From assembly GCA_041747435.1 (NCBI GenBank), contig JBGTFE010000117.1, positions 62,001 through 126,000 on the forward strand: a DNA stretch of 64,000 nucleotides. The letters are read 5' to 3'. The translations under genes and the position numbers were made by a program. The DNA comes from JBGTFE01 sp041747435. GTDB taxonomy: Bacteria; Acidobacteriota; Blastocatellia; Pyrinomonadales; Pyrinomonadaceae. This document shows positions 17,067-25,108 of this stretch, piece by piece; the stretch's first letter is position 1, and each line of letters begins with the position of its first letter. The notes beneath the pieces are model-generated. The model was not told the DNA's origin. It searched no databases and worked only from the letters and a program-made list of their open reading frames with translations.

Positions 17067-18323
17067 TTAATCCAAACTAACGGAAAAACTCGATGTGGGA
17101 CTGATCCCGTTCAAAGCATTTTTAAGAAGCGGCACAATACCTTCGGCTTCGACGTAATCTTTGCCGAGCAGACGGCGGAAGCGTTTTTGCTTTGTTTCGC
17201 CGGTCAATTCCTTTAACATTCCGCGATAAAAAGCCGTAACGAGTTCGGGCGCGAACTGTTTGCCCGAATTTCTTCTCAGATCGTCGATCACTTCATGCGC
17301 CGGGCGGCGGCGTTTGTAAGGTCGGTCGGTCGTCATCGCGTCAAACGAATCGGCGAGATTCACAATTTTTGCGATATACGGAATTTCTTTATCCGCCAAA
17401 CCGTCCGGATAACCGTTTCCGTCGAGCCGTTCGTGATGATATTTTGCCGCCAGCGGAACGTCCGCGTATGGATGATGGATCGGCATCAAAATATCATAGC
17501 CGACCGCCGGATGTTTGTTCAATTCGGCTGATTCTTTGGCATTTATGCGATACGGCGCGTTGATAATGCCGCGCTCGACGGTCAATTTTCCGACGTCGTG
17601 CAGATAACCCGCGACCGCCGCGCCTTCGATCTGATCGTCGTCCCAACCCAATTCCTGCGCGATTATCTCTGTATATTTCCCGACGCGCACCGAATGCCCT
17701 TCGGTGTATTTGTCCTTGCAGTCGATCGCCGTCGCAAACGCCTTGACCGTGTCTTTGTAAGTCATCCGCAAATCGTCATAAAGCCGGCGGTTTTCGTCCG
17801 CTCGGCGCTCGAGCTCCGACATCAAATTACGCTGCGCGATCCCGACTCCGACGTGCCGCGCCATCGCGCAAATAATGTCTTTATCGTAGGTTGAATAAGG
17901 CTCGCCGTTCGCTTTTTCGCCGAGCAAAATAACGCCGACGATTTCGCCGCGAATGACGAGCGGCACAAGCAGCTCGATCTTTTTCGTTTCAAAACTGCGG
18001 TCGTAAACCTGGAAAAACGGCAAAACTTTCGCCTGTGAAACTTCGATCGGAACCACGCCGTTCGCCAAAAACTGTCTTTCGTCTTCGTATGTCAGAGTTA
18101 AGCTGAGCGGAAAATCATCGCCAAAGCCGCGCACGGAAAGCAGATTCAGCTCGTGCCCAAAGCGCGAATATCGCGCAACGCCGCCGCGCATTATCGCCAA
18201 ACTTCCAAGCAAAAGATGCAGCGACGTGCGAATCATCTCCTGGAAATTCTGTTTGTGCGCGATCTCGTTGCCGATCTCCGCCAGCGCGCCGAAAGTGTGT
18301 ATTAATTTTTGATTCTCAGCCAT
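17067..18323 (-). CDS. GAF/HD-GYP c-di-GMP phosphodiesterase-type protein
   Basis: 418 aa. The N-terminal GAF-like domain (about 15-165) precedes an HD-GYP domain (about 205-385) with HSVRV, YLHDVGK, the HH pair in MPIHHPY, KYHHERLDGNGYP and the NLADSFDAMTTDRPY box. These are the metal-binding and signature residues of HD-GYP phosphodiesterases that hydrolyse c-di-GMP. No membrane segment, so cytosolic. It lies downstream of the STAS gene on the same strand, separated by 136 bp that contain a repeat pair. Confidence 0.93.
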   Translation of the reverse strand: MAENQKLIHTFGALAEIGNEIAHKQNFQEMIRTSLHLLLGSLAIMRGGVARYSRFGHELNLLSVRGFGDDFPLSLTLTYEDERQFLANGVVPIEVSQAKVLPFFQVYDRSFETKKIELLVPLVIRGEIVGVILLGEKANGEPYSTYDKDIICAMARHVGVGIAQRNLMSELERRADENRRLYDDLRMTYKDTVKAFATAIDCKDKYTEGHSVRVGKYTEIIAQELGWDDDQIEGAAVAGYLHDVGKLTVERGIINAPYRINAKESAELNKHPAVGYDILMPIHHPYADVPLAAKYHHERLDGNGYPDGLADKEIPYIAKIVNLADSFDAMTTDRPYKRRRPAHEVIDDLRRNSGKQFAPELVTAFYRGMLKELTGETKQKRFRRLLGKDYVEAEGIVPLLKNALNGISPTSSFSVSLD

Positions 18324-18330
18324 AAGATTT

Positions 18331-18464
18331 CACCGCAGAGGCGCAGAGACGCAGAGGTTTTTAACAAAATATTGAACGCGTACGACACACCGGATCATTT
18401 CAGTCATTTATTTTTTGAAACCGGCAATTAGATTTCTCCGCGTCTCCGCGTCTCTGCGGTTAAT
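18331..18464. repeat. inverted pair of GCAGAGACGC-type repeats, overlapping the STAS stop
   Basis: The left arm 18331-18357 (CACCGCAGAGGCGCAGAGA...) and right arm 18436-18464 (ending CTCTGCGGTTAATT) are complementary and flank about 78 bp. The TAA of the STAS gene (18460-18462) is part of the right arm. A similar element is at 41751-41839. Confidence 0.8.
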
Positions 18465-18774
18465 TAACCGTAACGTGATTCGTCAAACCGAGCATATCGA
18501 ACAGCTCGATTGTATCATCATTGACGTCCGAAAAGACGACTTTCGCGCCGGCGTTTGAAGCCGCGTCGATCACGCCGAGCAGTATCGAAACGCCGATGCT
18601 GTTTACGATCTCGGTCTTTGAAAAATCGACGACCAGCGTCTTAGCGCCCGCGTCTAATCTAAGCTTGCATTCGCGCTCGATCCGCTCGCCGGTCAGTTTG
18701 TTCAGATAATCGTGTGCAAATACAGTTGCCGTTTCGCCCGCCGTAGCAGCGGGAATAGTAGTTTCAGTTATCAC
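18460..18774 (-). CDS. STAS-domain anti-sigma-factor antagonist
   Basis: 104 aa, a single STAS domain. The segment VDFSKTEIVNSIGVSILLGV contains the conserved serine (NSIGVS) phosphorylated by RsbW-type kinases in partner switching. It probably controls release of a sigma factor or other partner. The HATPase protein at 22922 is a candidate kinase partner. It is upstream of the HD-GYP gene, so anti-antagonist signalling and c-di-GMP removal may be co-expressed. Confidence 0.9.
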   Translation of the reverse strand: MITETTIPAATAGETATVFAHDYLNKLTGERIERECKLRLDAGAKTLVVDFSKTEIVNSIGVSILLGVIDAASNAGAKVVFSDVNDDTIELFDMLGLTNHVTVN

Positions 18775-18861
18775 AGATTTTTTCTCGCTTTTAGGAAAGT
18801 TTTAGAACTGAGAGTTAAAGTAAAACTTTAGCAAGCGTTTTGTCAACTGTTTTTGTTGAAG

Positions 18862-19605
18862 TTAGACGAAAGCGTACTCGTATTTCGGCTTTTCATTCCA
18901 TTCCTTACCTAACAGAATTCTGCCGTTTGCTTTTTTGCTTCTTCGCACGCCGTCTGCGCCCCAAGCGCCCCATTGTTTGAAGAAGAAAGATACATCTTGG
19001 TCATCGCATTGTCTCTGAATATCAATTGCCCATTCAGGATTCATCGGACGGGCGCGGTGACCGCTTTCGCCTCCGACTATTACCCAGTCAATATTTTTGA
19101 GATCAAGGTTTTTTAGAGAACTTAATAAAGGTTCAAGCGACAAGAATTTCGTTTGAGCCTTTGAATTACGCAGATCATCAATGCGGTGAACATATTTACT
19201 ATTCTCCACGCTGACGCCCATCCAAATATTATCTGACCAATTTAAATCGTCGTTTAATTCGGAAATTCTTTCAGCGCGCTTCGTTAAAACTTGAAAACGA
19301 TGCCAATGCGCCTGATTCATTACGTCGAAGACGCGCATTATGTATTCGGTTGGCACGTCTTTATGAAACAAATCGCTCATGGAGTTTACGAAGATGGTTT
19401 GTGGTTTCTTCCACTTCAAAGGCAACTCGAGCATATGCGGCTGAAGCGTTAGTTTGAAACCGTCTCGATAGTTTCTCTGTCCCATTGCTTTCAGGCGGCG
19501 GGACATCTGCTCAGCATAACAATTCTTACAGCCAGGACTGATCTTGTTACAGCCCGTTACCGGATTCCAAGTTGATTCTGTCCATTCAATAGCCGATTTT
19601 GACAT
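18862..19605 (-). CDS. phage Gp37/Gp68-like (DUF5131) three-Cys protein
   Basis: 247 aa. The N-terminus has IEWTESTWNPVTGC and cysteines C19, C26 and C29 (C-x6-C-x2-C), the pattern of the Gp37/Gp68 (PF07505) family, distantly reminiscent of radical-SAM iron-sulfur sites. Further family marks are FVNSMSDLFH, WMGVSVE, FLSLEPLL and WVIVGGESGHRARPM. It starts 2 bp after the TcmP gene and is surely co-translated with it. Base composition is AT-richer than neighbouring housekeeping genes, suggesting acquisition. Biochemical function is not established as far as I know. Confidence 0.88.
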   Translation of the reverse strand: MSKSAIEWTESTWNPVTGCNKISPGCKNCYAEQMSRRLKAMGQRNYRDGFKLTLQPHMLELPLKWKKPQTIFVNSMSDLFHKDVPTEYIMRVFDVMNQAHWHRFQVLTKRAERISELNDDLNWSDNIWMGVSVENSKYVHRIDDLRNSKAQTKFLSLEPLLSSLKNLDLKNIDWVIVGGESGHRARPMNPEWAIDIQRQCDDQDVSFFFKQWGAWGADGVRRSKKANGRILLGKEWNEKPKYEYAFV

Positions 19606-19607
19606 AA

Positions 19608-20729
19608 TTATTTGAGCGCAAATTTCACTTTAGTAGGCTCATCCCTAAAATACCTGTACGCGATATAAAAAGAACCTTTTCGTACTTTTTCTCCTTTACC
19701 GCCTTCTACTATTAATTTACCACTATTCTGCAGCGCATCGAATACATCTCGGCAATGAGTGGGTAAGAAACCGCTCCGCAACGTAAATTCGTAAACCTCA
19801 GCATTATTTCTATTGCGATTTAGTAAAAAAACCTTCAGCTTTTCTTCCAAAGGATTGGTTTTTTGCGAAGAAAATAATCCGCCTTGGGTGGCAGTAGTAT
19901 AATCCCACCCTTTTCCTTGTTCTGTATCAATTTTCCATTTAGCTTCCAACATCTTTTCAAAGCCCCTAATGTGACCGCTAAAAAAGAATAAGCAAAAGAC
20001 CGTTTGAGGATCTTTTTGAATTGTGAACGTATCTACAAAAAAATTATCACCAAGATAATCTCCGAATGCAGTTCGTAATTGCTCAATGAATTCCCAGACG
20101 CTATCTGTTTCCATCCAACTCTTGTAATCTACAAGTTCTTCGATGAAGTCTTTAAGTGCCACCGGAGTTCCATTGGCATCGAAGCGATACATGAATTGAG
20201 TCGGAAGAAATAAAAGAACTTCCGTGTTTCCATTTGATAATAACGCTTTTATTTCACTTGCTCTTATGTGTTTGTATCCGTAGGGGTCGATGAAGACGAA
20301 TATCTTTTGGTTCTTAATAGTTAATAACTCTTTCGATACAAGTTCCAATGCTTTTTTATAATCAAGATTTTCGAAATGAAGATTTCCGAATTCGTGATAG
20401 TAAAGAGACTTCCTAGTAATGGCTTCCCTAACTTTTTCGACCTTGTCATTGTCGATGTCGTTGAAAAAACAATCGACTTTAGGAATTTCTTGTATCTTTG
20501 CAACATTGACAAAATGTAAGTCTTTAACCGCTCGCATTATTACCAGTGGACTTCCTTCACCTGTGTTTTCATAAACTCCTTCGCCGCAAAATAAATCATA
20601 AATTTTTATTCTTTGGGTGTAACCGTCATTGGCAATAATATTTAAATAGCGCGTTAAATATTCGCCCAGCAATTTTACTTTTGCTTCGGAGTGATTGAGA
20701 AGATTTGCTTTCGCATCCTTATTCGCCAT
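19608..20729 (-). CDS. tcmP: three-Cys-motif partner protein
   Basis: 373 aa. IKIYDLFCGEGVYENTGEGS near residue 45 resembles motif I of SAM-dependent methyltransferases, and VFIDPYGYKHI an acidic motif IV-like segment. It matches the TcmP family, which is named for co-occurrence with the three-Cys Gp37/Gp68 protein encoded 2 bp downstream. The C-terminal 90 residues look like a winged helix. Likely a two-gene accessory module; a role in nucleic acid modification or phage interaction is only inference. Confidence 0.85.
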   Translation of the reverse strand: MANKDAKANLLNHSEAKVKLLGEYLTRYLNIIANDGYTQRIKIYDLFCGEGVYENTGEGSPLVIMRAVKDLHFVNVAKIQEIPKVDCFFNDIDNDKVEKVREAITRKSLYYHEFGNLHFENLDYKKALELVSKELLTIKNQKIFVFIDPYGYKHIRASEIKALLSNGNTEVLLFLPTQFMYRFDANGTPVALKDFIEELVDYKSWMETDSVWEFIEQLRTAFGDYLGDNFFVDTFTIQKDPQTVFCLFFFSGHIRGFEKMLEAKWKIDTEQGKGWDYTTATQGGLFSSQKTNPLEEKLKVFLLNRNRNNAEVYEFTLRSGFLPTHCRDVFDALQNSGKLIVEGGKGEKVRKGSFYIAYRYFRDEPTKVKFALK

Positions 20730-20830
20730 AGTTTAACCTCAATTTACAAATTCTATTCTAACAACTCAAAATGTGATTCTTACGCAAACCTATGCTTGCC
20801 CGCCAAAACGGGTTCGGGTTTTTCCAATTT

Positions 20831-21050
20831 TCAATGCCGGGGGTCGACGATGATGCGCGAATTTTTGTATGTTTTTACAAAATCCGGGTTGTCGGCTTTG
20901 AAGTTTTCGACCAGCTTTTCCAGGCGCCCGACCAATATCGTATCGGCGTCTTTGAACATCTGTTTGATATTCGCCTTCCGCATAGAGCGATCTGCGATCG
21001 CGGCGCGCGGTTTTGGCACTTGCGCTTCGTAGCCGTTGACGGCGGCAATA
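20831..21050 (-). pseudogene. C-terminal remnant of the 21446-22150 gene family
   Basis: The open frame runs from a TGA near 21052 and encodes about 73 residues, of which PKPRAAIADR...ADTILVGRLEKLVENF...NPDFVKTYKNSRIIVDP aligns with residues about 155-220 of the intact protein at 21446. No in-frame ATG and no N-terminal part exist. It lies upstream of tcmP, directly next to a pair of structured repeats. Confidence 0.8.
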
Positions 21051-21054
21051 TTTC

Positions 21055-21335
21055 AATACCGCTACGGTTTGAACGGTCGTAAGTGTTCGCTTGTACTCGC
21101 AAAAGAACAATTTTCGGAACACAAACAACCGTTCGCCGCAGCGGCTTTCGCGCCGAAGCGCGAAACCGTAAATTACGAATTACAAATTACGAATTACGCA
21201 ATTAATTAAGAAATACCGCTGCGGTTTGAACGGTCGCACTTGTTCGATTGTTTCTCACAATCAATCGAGCCTATCAAAGTACAACCGTTCAGGGACCGCG
21301 GCGGCTTCACTTTGCGCAACGCGCAAGTGAAACCT
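21055..21335. repeat. two tandem copies of a structured 120-150 bp element
   Basis: Copy 1 starts at 21055 and copy 2 at 21212, 157 bp apart. Each opens with AATACCGCTRCGG and GTTTGAACGGTCG, closes with ACAACCGTTC and a CCGC-x-GCGG-like arm complementary to the start, then carries a local hairpin: TTTCGCGC-CGAA-GCGCGAAA (copy 1) and TTCACTT..GCGC / GCGCAAGTGAA (copy 2). The final hairpins differ in sequence but both pair. The AT-rich filler 21170-21207 repeats AATTACGAATTAC. Confidence 0.8.
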
Positions 21336-21370
21336 TAGTGAATAGTTAAAAGTGAAAAGTGCAGACAACC

Positions 21371-21417
21371 ACCCCGGCGCTTACGCGCCACCCCTCCTCT
21401 GAAAGGAGGGGAGTTTT
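21371..21417. repeat. double-hairpin element, possible terminator
   Basis: GGCGC-TTAC-GCGCC followed by CCCCTCCT-CTGAA-AGGAGGGG (21391-21411) and a T run. It lies just beyond the minus-strand gene ending at 21446. The T run is on the plus strand, so it is better seen as a dispersed repeat. Confidence 0.6.
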
Positions 21418-21418
21418 T

Positions 21419-21445
21419 CACGATTCACGATTCACGATTCACGAT
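21419..21445. repeat. short tandem repeat of CACGATT
   Basis: About four units of CACGATT ending at the stop of the next gene. Its complement (AATCGTG/AATCGTA) recurs at 22787-22816 and 54276-54306. Confidence 0.75.
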
Positions 21446-22150
21446 CTACGGATTTTCAATTACTCCGCCTTCTTCGCCTTCGCCGTTTTCCTTCGACTTT
21501 GATTTCGGATCGACGATGATGCGCGCGTTAAAGTAGCCGGCGACAAACTCGGCGTTATTTGCGGCAAAATCGTTTACGAGCCGGTCCATACGATCGCGGA
21601 GGATCGAGTCGGCGTTTTCATAGCGCTGGCGTATCTGTTCACGCGTTGTTTTGCGACCGGCTATCGCGGCGCGCGGTTTCGGCACGTCTGCGGCAAACGC
21701 TGTGATCAGCGCCTGCAGCGCGGCGAGTTTCGGAGCGGTCACGCCGTAATCGGCAAGCTCTACCTTGTTCGCATCCGCGAGATCGTGGACAGCCTGGCAC
21801 GCCGGAGCGAGTTCGCCGTCTTTGAATCTACGCAGATCGGTATCGGTTATATCCGCCGCCTGTTTCAGCGTGTTGTTGCCGATCTTTGCCGCGTAAGCGT
21901 AAATGCGTCCTGCCATCGTGACGGTTTCGGTCGTCAGCGATGAGCGCGAAACCGTTTTATCGGCGGCGATGCCCGTCAGATTTGTGCCGACGAGCTGCGC
22001 CCCGGAATCGATCGCGGCAACCTCAACGCCGAAATCCGTCACGGAATCCTTGAACGCGATATTTGTATCGACGATCGCGGAATTCTCCGCACAATACCCT
22101 TGAACCACCTGATACATATTCAACTTTGCTTCCTGTCTTGCTGTTAACAT
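21446..22150 (-). CDS. uncharacterised helical protein, intact member of a family with two local remnants
   Basis: 234 aa, mostly predicted helical, no signal peptide or membrane segment, one Cys, acidic Glu/Gly-rich tail. The C-terminal block (155-220; PKPRAAIAGR ... MDRLVNDF ... FNARIIVDPKS) recurs in degraded form at 20831-21050 and 28099-28307. From memory it resembles a family of unknown function frequent in Bacteroidota genomes; I cannot name it. Upstream lie a hairpin repeat and eleven phased T-tracts, and downstream a CACGATT array, so the gene is embedded in repeats. Function unknown. Confidence 0.75.
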   Translation of the reverse strand: MLTARQEAKLNMYQVVQGYCAENSAIVDTNIAFKDSVTDFGVEVAAIDSGAQLVGTNLTGIAADKTVSRSSLTTETVTMAGRIYAYAAKIGNNTLKQAADITDTDLRRFKDGELAPACQAVHDLADANKVELADYGVTAPKLAALQALITAFAADVPKPRAAIAGRKTTREQIRQRYENADSILRDRMDRLVNDFAANNAEFVAGYFNARIIVDPKSKSKENGEGEEGGVIENP

Positions 22151-22246
22151 ATTGTTTCCTCCGATAGTTTTTTACTGATTCCGCCCGCTTGAGGCAGGCG
22201 TTACTGACAAAATCCCCCTTGCTCTTTTGCGGAAAGCCGAATTTTG

Positions 22247-22288
22247 AACGCTTTTGCGTTCATTGCAGGCAGGCTGCCTGCGCTCCGA
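22247..22288 (-). repeat. double-hairpin repeat (class II, copy 1)
   Basis: On the minus strand it reads GGAGCGCAGGCAGCCTGCCTGC, split as stem GCAGGCA-GCC-TGCCTGC, then TGAACGC-AAAA-GCGTTCA. Related copies are at 28001, 33418 and 63567. It stands about 100 bp upstream of the 21446-22150 gene start. Confidence 0.8.
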
Positions 22289-22358
22289 TTTTCCGCAAAC
22301 CTTTGAAAAATAGATAGATATGATTGCCGATGATCGATCTGCGCGGATGAACGAGCGG

Positions 22359-22571
22359 TTTTTTTGTCTGACGCAAGCGTTTTTTCTGCTGTAGGACGCG
22401 TTTTTTTGAGTGTAACGGTCGTTTTTTTCGCTGCACGACGCGTTTTTTTGAATGTAACGGTCGTTTTTTTCGCTGTACGACGCGTTTATTTGAGTGTAAC
22501 GGTGGTTTTATTGAATGTTCGACGCGTTTTTTTGAATGTCACGGTCGTTTGTTTTGGAACAGCGGGCGTTT
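22359..22571. repeat. eleven T-tracts phased at exactly 21 bp
   Basis: T-rich tracts (mostly T7, preceded by CG) begin at 22359, 22380, 22401, 22422, 22443, 22464, 22485, 22506, 22527, 22548 and 22569. The 12-bp spacers alternate between a GAATGTAACGGT type and a CGCTGTACGACG type, giving a 42-bp higher-order unit. A 21-bp period is two helical turns, so the tracts face one side and the DNA should be intrinsically curved. It lies 200-420 bp upstream of the 21446-22150 gene. Outside it, 22572-22921 holds no gene. Confidence 0.9.
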
Positions 22572-22786
22572 GCTGACATGCAGAAATCATTGTTGAACCG
22601 TAGAAGTCCATTGATGTGGCAAAAAGATCAATTTTTGGTCGGAAGAAACTCTTTCTCCAATGTCAAAGAGCTTTGCGGCGTTTAAAATGCAGAACGACCG
22701 CGGGTTTGATACGAAAATTGTTCGATTGATTGCGAGTGTCGGAAATGTTAGCACAAAAAAAAGATGGAATGCAAGAGGTTTCGGGA

Positions 22787-22816
22787 CGTAAATCGTGAAT
22801 CGTAAATCGTGGATCG
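22787..22816. repeat. short tandem repeat of AATCGTG/AATCGTA
   Basis: Three to four 8-9 bp units of the same motif found at 21419 and 54276. Confidence 0.65.
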
Positions 22817-22921
22817 TTAAATGCAAAAACCGCTGTTTAGTGTCGTTTGGTGTATTTCGTGGTTATTTTTTTATACGCATCTTCTTAAACACGAATCACA
22901 CGAAACGGCACGAAAAACGAT

Positions 22922-25108
22922 TTACGATTCGCGATTTAGATATTTCGTTAATATAACGCAAGTTCCGTCGTCGACCGTTTCGAGTTTTACTTCGTCCATT
23001 AGCTTTTTCATGAGCTTTAAGCCCCAGCCGCGTCTGCCTTCGTCGGGTTCGATCTCGCGCGTTTTTTTATCCGCGAGACGCAAACCGCGATTTGAAACGG
23101 CGATGACGATCTTTTCGGCGTCGATCGTAAATTTGAGATAGATCTTGCGGTCCGGGCTGAGCGAATGTTCCGTCGCGTTGATGCAGGCTTCGACGAGCGC
23201 CGTCTTGATCTGCGTGATCGCTTTCGGCGCAAAATGGTGCCGCCGCGCGATTTCTTCGAGCGCGTGGACGGCGATCATTTCGGTGTCTTCGCCCATCGGA
23301 ATGATCATTTCATATTCGTCGGCTTGCGGTTTTTCCTTCAGCAGATCGTGCGCGCCGAGCGTTTCGATCAAAAGATCGACCTGTTTCCGGCTCGAGCCGA
23401 GCGCGTTTCTCGACGCTAACGAATTAAGCGCTTCAGGCGAAAAACCTTCGGGCGCGATCAGCCAAAGTTTGTAGCGTGCAAAATTGCATACGTGCGCGAC
23501 CATTTCCAAGCGGTCGCACCAGAATTCGGTTACCTCGGCGGAAGCTTCCAGCTTTGAATCGATCTCCGCCGCGATCCAAACCGTTTCGTCTTCATCCGTG
23601 TATTTCGATTCTTCAAAACCGAGCGCGACGGCAGAGCGTTCCTTTTCCGTCAATTTTTCGATCGGCGGATAAAACGCAGCGGTATGCGCCGTGTAAACAA
23701 TTTGCGGAAGAACGATCTTTTCGGTTTCGTTCGCCAGCTTTTCTGCAATTTCCGCTGGCTCCAAGCCTTTATATTTTTCCTTGAATTTTGCGTAATCGAG
23801 CAAAGCTGCGGGCAATTCCTGGCAGTCGAAAACCGATAAAAGCTCGCGCAAGCCGATCGCTGAGCTTCGGCGGTAGAACTTCGCCATTGACTGCGGCGCG
23901 CGTTTTAAAGATTCCGCAAGCATTTCGCCGACGACGAGCGCGCGGCTTTCGGCGGCGCTTTCAAGACGAAAACGTCCGCGAAGATAATCGCACAGACAAA
24001 CGTTCTCGCTCATTACTTCCACGCGATTTGTTGTCAGGCGTATGATCTCGCGCGCGTTCAAAATGGCGATTGCGCGCCGGAAATCGCTTTCGTTCAAATT
24101 GAGCCGCTTTTTCCACGACGCGACCGGCGCTTTTTCTTTTTGAATGGTCAATGCTTCGAATAAAAGTCCGACGATGCTTTTTTGTGTTTCGGCGTCCGCT
24201 GAGATTTCATCGAAGATCCCTTCAAAATATTTCGCTATCCGTCCGCCGAAGATTTCGTCCGTGTAAGTTTGTTCAACACGGTGAAAGGTGTCGAGATGCG
24301 CGCCGTTCTCGGCTGCCGCCTGAAAGAGAAAGTTTATAAAGGTCGGATTTGCGTCAAACTGCACGGCGATCAGATCGCGCGTTTGCTCGTTGATCTTCAC
24401 ATCGTATTTTTGCGATAAATTTTCGGCGAGCAAACCTGAATCGGCAAAGTCCAAAGGCTCGAGACGCAGAATTTCCGCATCGTCGAGCCGCGTTTTCCCG
24501 GAAATCGCCGACTCAAAAACAAAACGCCGGTTTCCCGCGAGAACGAACGGAACATCCGCGCCGGCAAAGATCTTTTGGATCTCGTCGAACAAACCGCTTT
24601 CGCTAAGATCGTCAAACATCACAAACGATCTTGCTCCCGAAGCAAGTGCGCGAAAGGGTGCGCCAAAGCAATTCTGCACGAACACGTGATCGTCCGTTTC
24701 GCTTTCGAGCGCTTCGATCAAACGATCTGTCCAATAACCGTCGGACGGCACGGCAAGCTGCGAAAGCTCGTCCGGATCGCCGACAAAATCGAGAATTCGC
24801 GCGTCTTTTCGCCGAAAGGCAACGGTTTGCTGCAGGAAGGCTCGCGCAAATCTGCTCGCGGTTTCCCGATCGGTTTCGCCTGAGTTTTTAAAGGAAAAAT
24901 AGACGGGAAGCGTTTCGTTTTGCGAATGAAAAAGCCGGTCGTAAGTTTGACGCAGAATTTCCGATGTGCCGAGTCCGGGCGCGGATAAAAGCAAAAGCGC
25001 CGACGAGCGGTTTTTGCCCGCGGCGTGACGCAAAAGCGCTTCCGTCTCGCGCGTTCTGCCGATCAGATCCGATGGCAAAACGCGCGCTAAAATTTTTTCC
25101 CGCTTCAT
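22922..25108 (-). CDS. AAA-like ATPase domain fused to an RsbW-type HATPase domain
   Basis: 728 aa. Residues 12-230 resemble an AAA/STAND module (DLIGRTRETEALLRHA, Walker B-like SFVMFDDLSES), but the P-loop reads SAPGLGTSE, with Thr where the lysine should be. The last 130 residues are a GHKL ATPase like anti-sigma factor kinases: N box EACINATEHSLS, then SNRGL and a G2 box GWGLKLMKKLMD. The middle is helical and unassigned. The ATG overlaps the TGA of the upstream GGDEF gene by 4 bp, so both are translationally coupled. It probably phosphorylates or binds a STAS antagonist such as the one at 18460; that pairing is inference. Confidence 0.85.
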   Translation of the reverse strand: MKREKILARVLPSDLIGRTRETEALLRHAAGKNRSSALLLLSAPGLGTSEILRQTYDRLFHSQNETLPVYFSFKNSGETDRETASRFARAFLQQTVAFRRKDARILDFVGDPDELSQLAVPSDGYWTDRLIEALESETDDHVFVQNCFGAPFRALASGARSFVMFDDLSESGLFDEIQKIFAGADVPFVLAGNRRFVFESAISGKTRLDDAEILRLEPLDFADSGLLAENLSQKYDVKINEQTRDLIAVQFDANPTFINFLFQAAAENGAHLDTFHRVEQTYTDEIFGGRIAKYFEGIFDEISADAETQKSIVGLLFEALTIQKEKAPVASWKKRLNLNESDFRRAIAILNAREIIRLTTNRVEVMSENVCLCDYLRGRFRLESAAESRALVVGEMLAESLKRAPQSMAKFYRRSSAIGLRELLSVFDCQELPAALLDYAKFKEKYKGLEPAEIAEKLANETEKIVLPQIVYTAHTAAFYPPIEKLTEKERSAVALGFEESKYTDEDETVWIAAEIDSKLEASAEVTEFWCDRLEMVAHVCNFARYKLWLIAPEGFSPEALNSLASRNALGSSRKQVDLLIETLGAHDLLKEKPQADEYEMIIPMGEDTEMIAVHALEEIARRHHFAPKAITQIKTALVEACINATEHSLSPDRKIYLKFTIDAEKIVIAVSNRGLRLADKKTREIEPDEGRRGWGLKLMKKLMDEVKLETVDDGTCVILTKYLNRES

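Noticed and set aside
22359..22571. CRISPR array
   Set aside because: Units are 21 bp with no unique spacers; the alternation of two similar 12-bp spacers is a satellite pattern. No cas genes are present.
22364..22576. Plus-strand ORF with repeated RRVFLNVTVV peptide
   Set aside because: It is produced by the 21-bp phased T-tract array; the period is divisible by three, so a frame stays open by chance.
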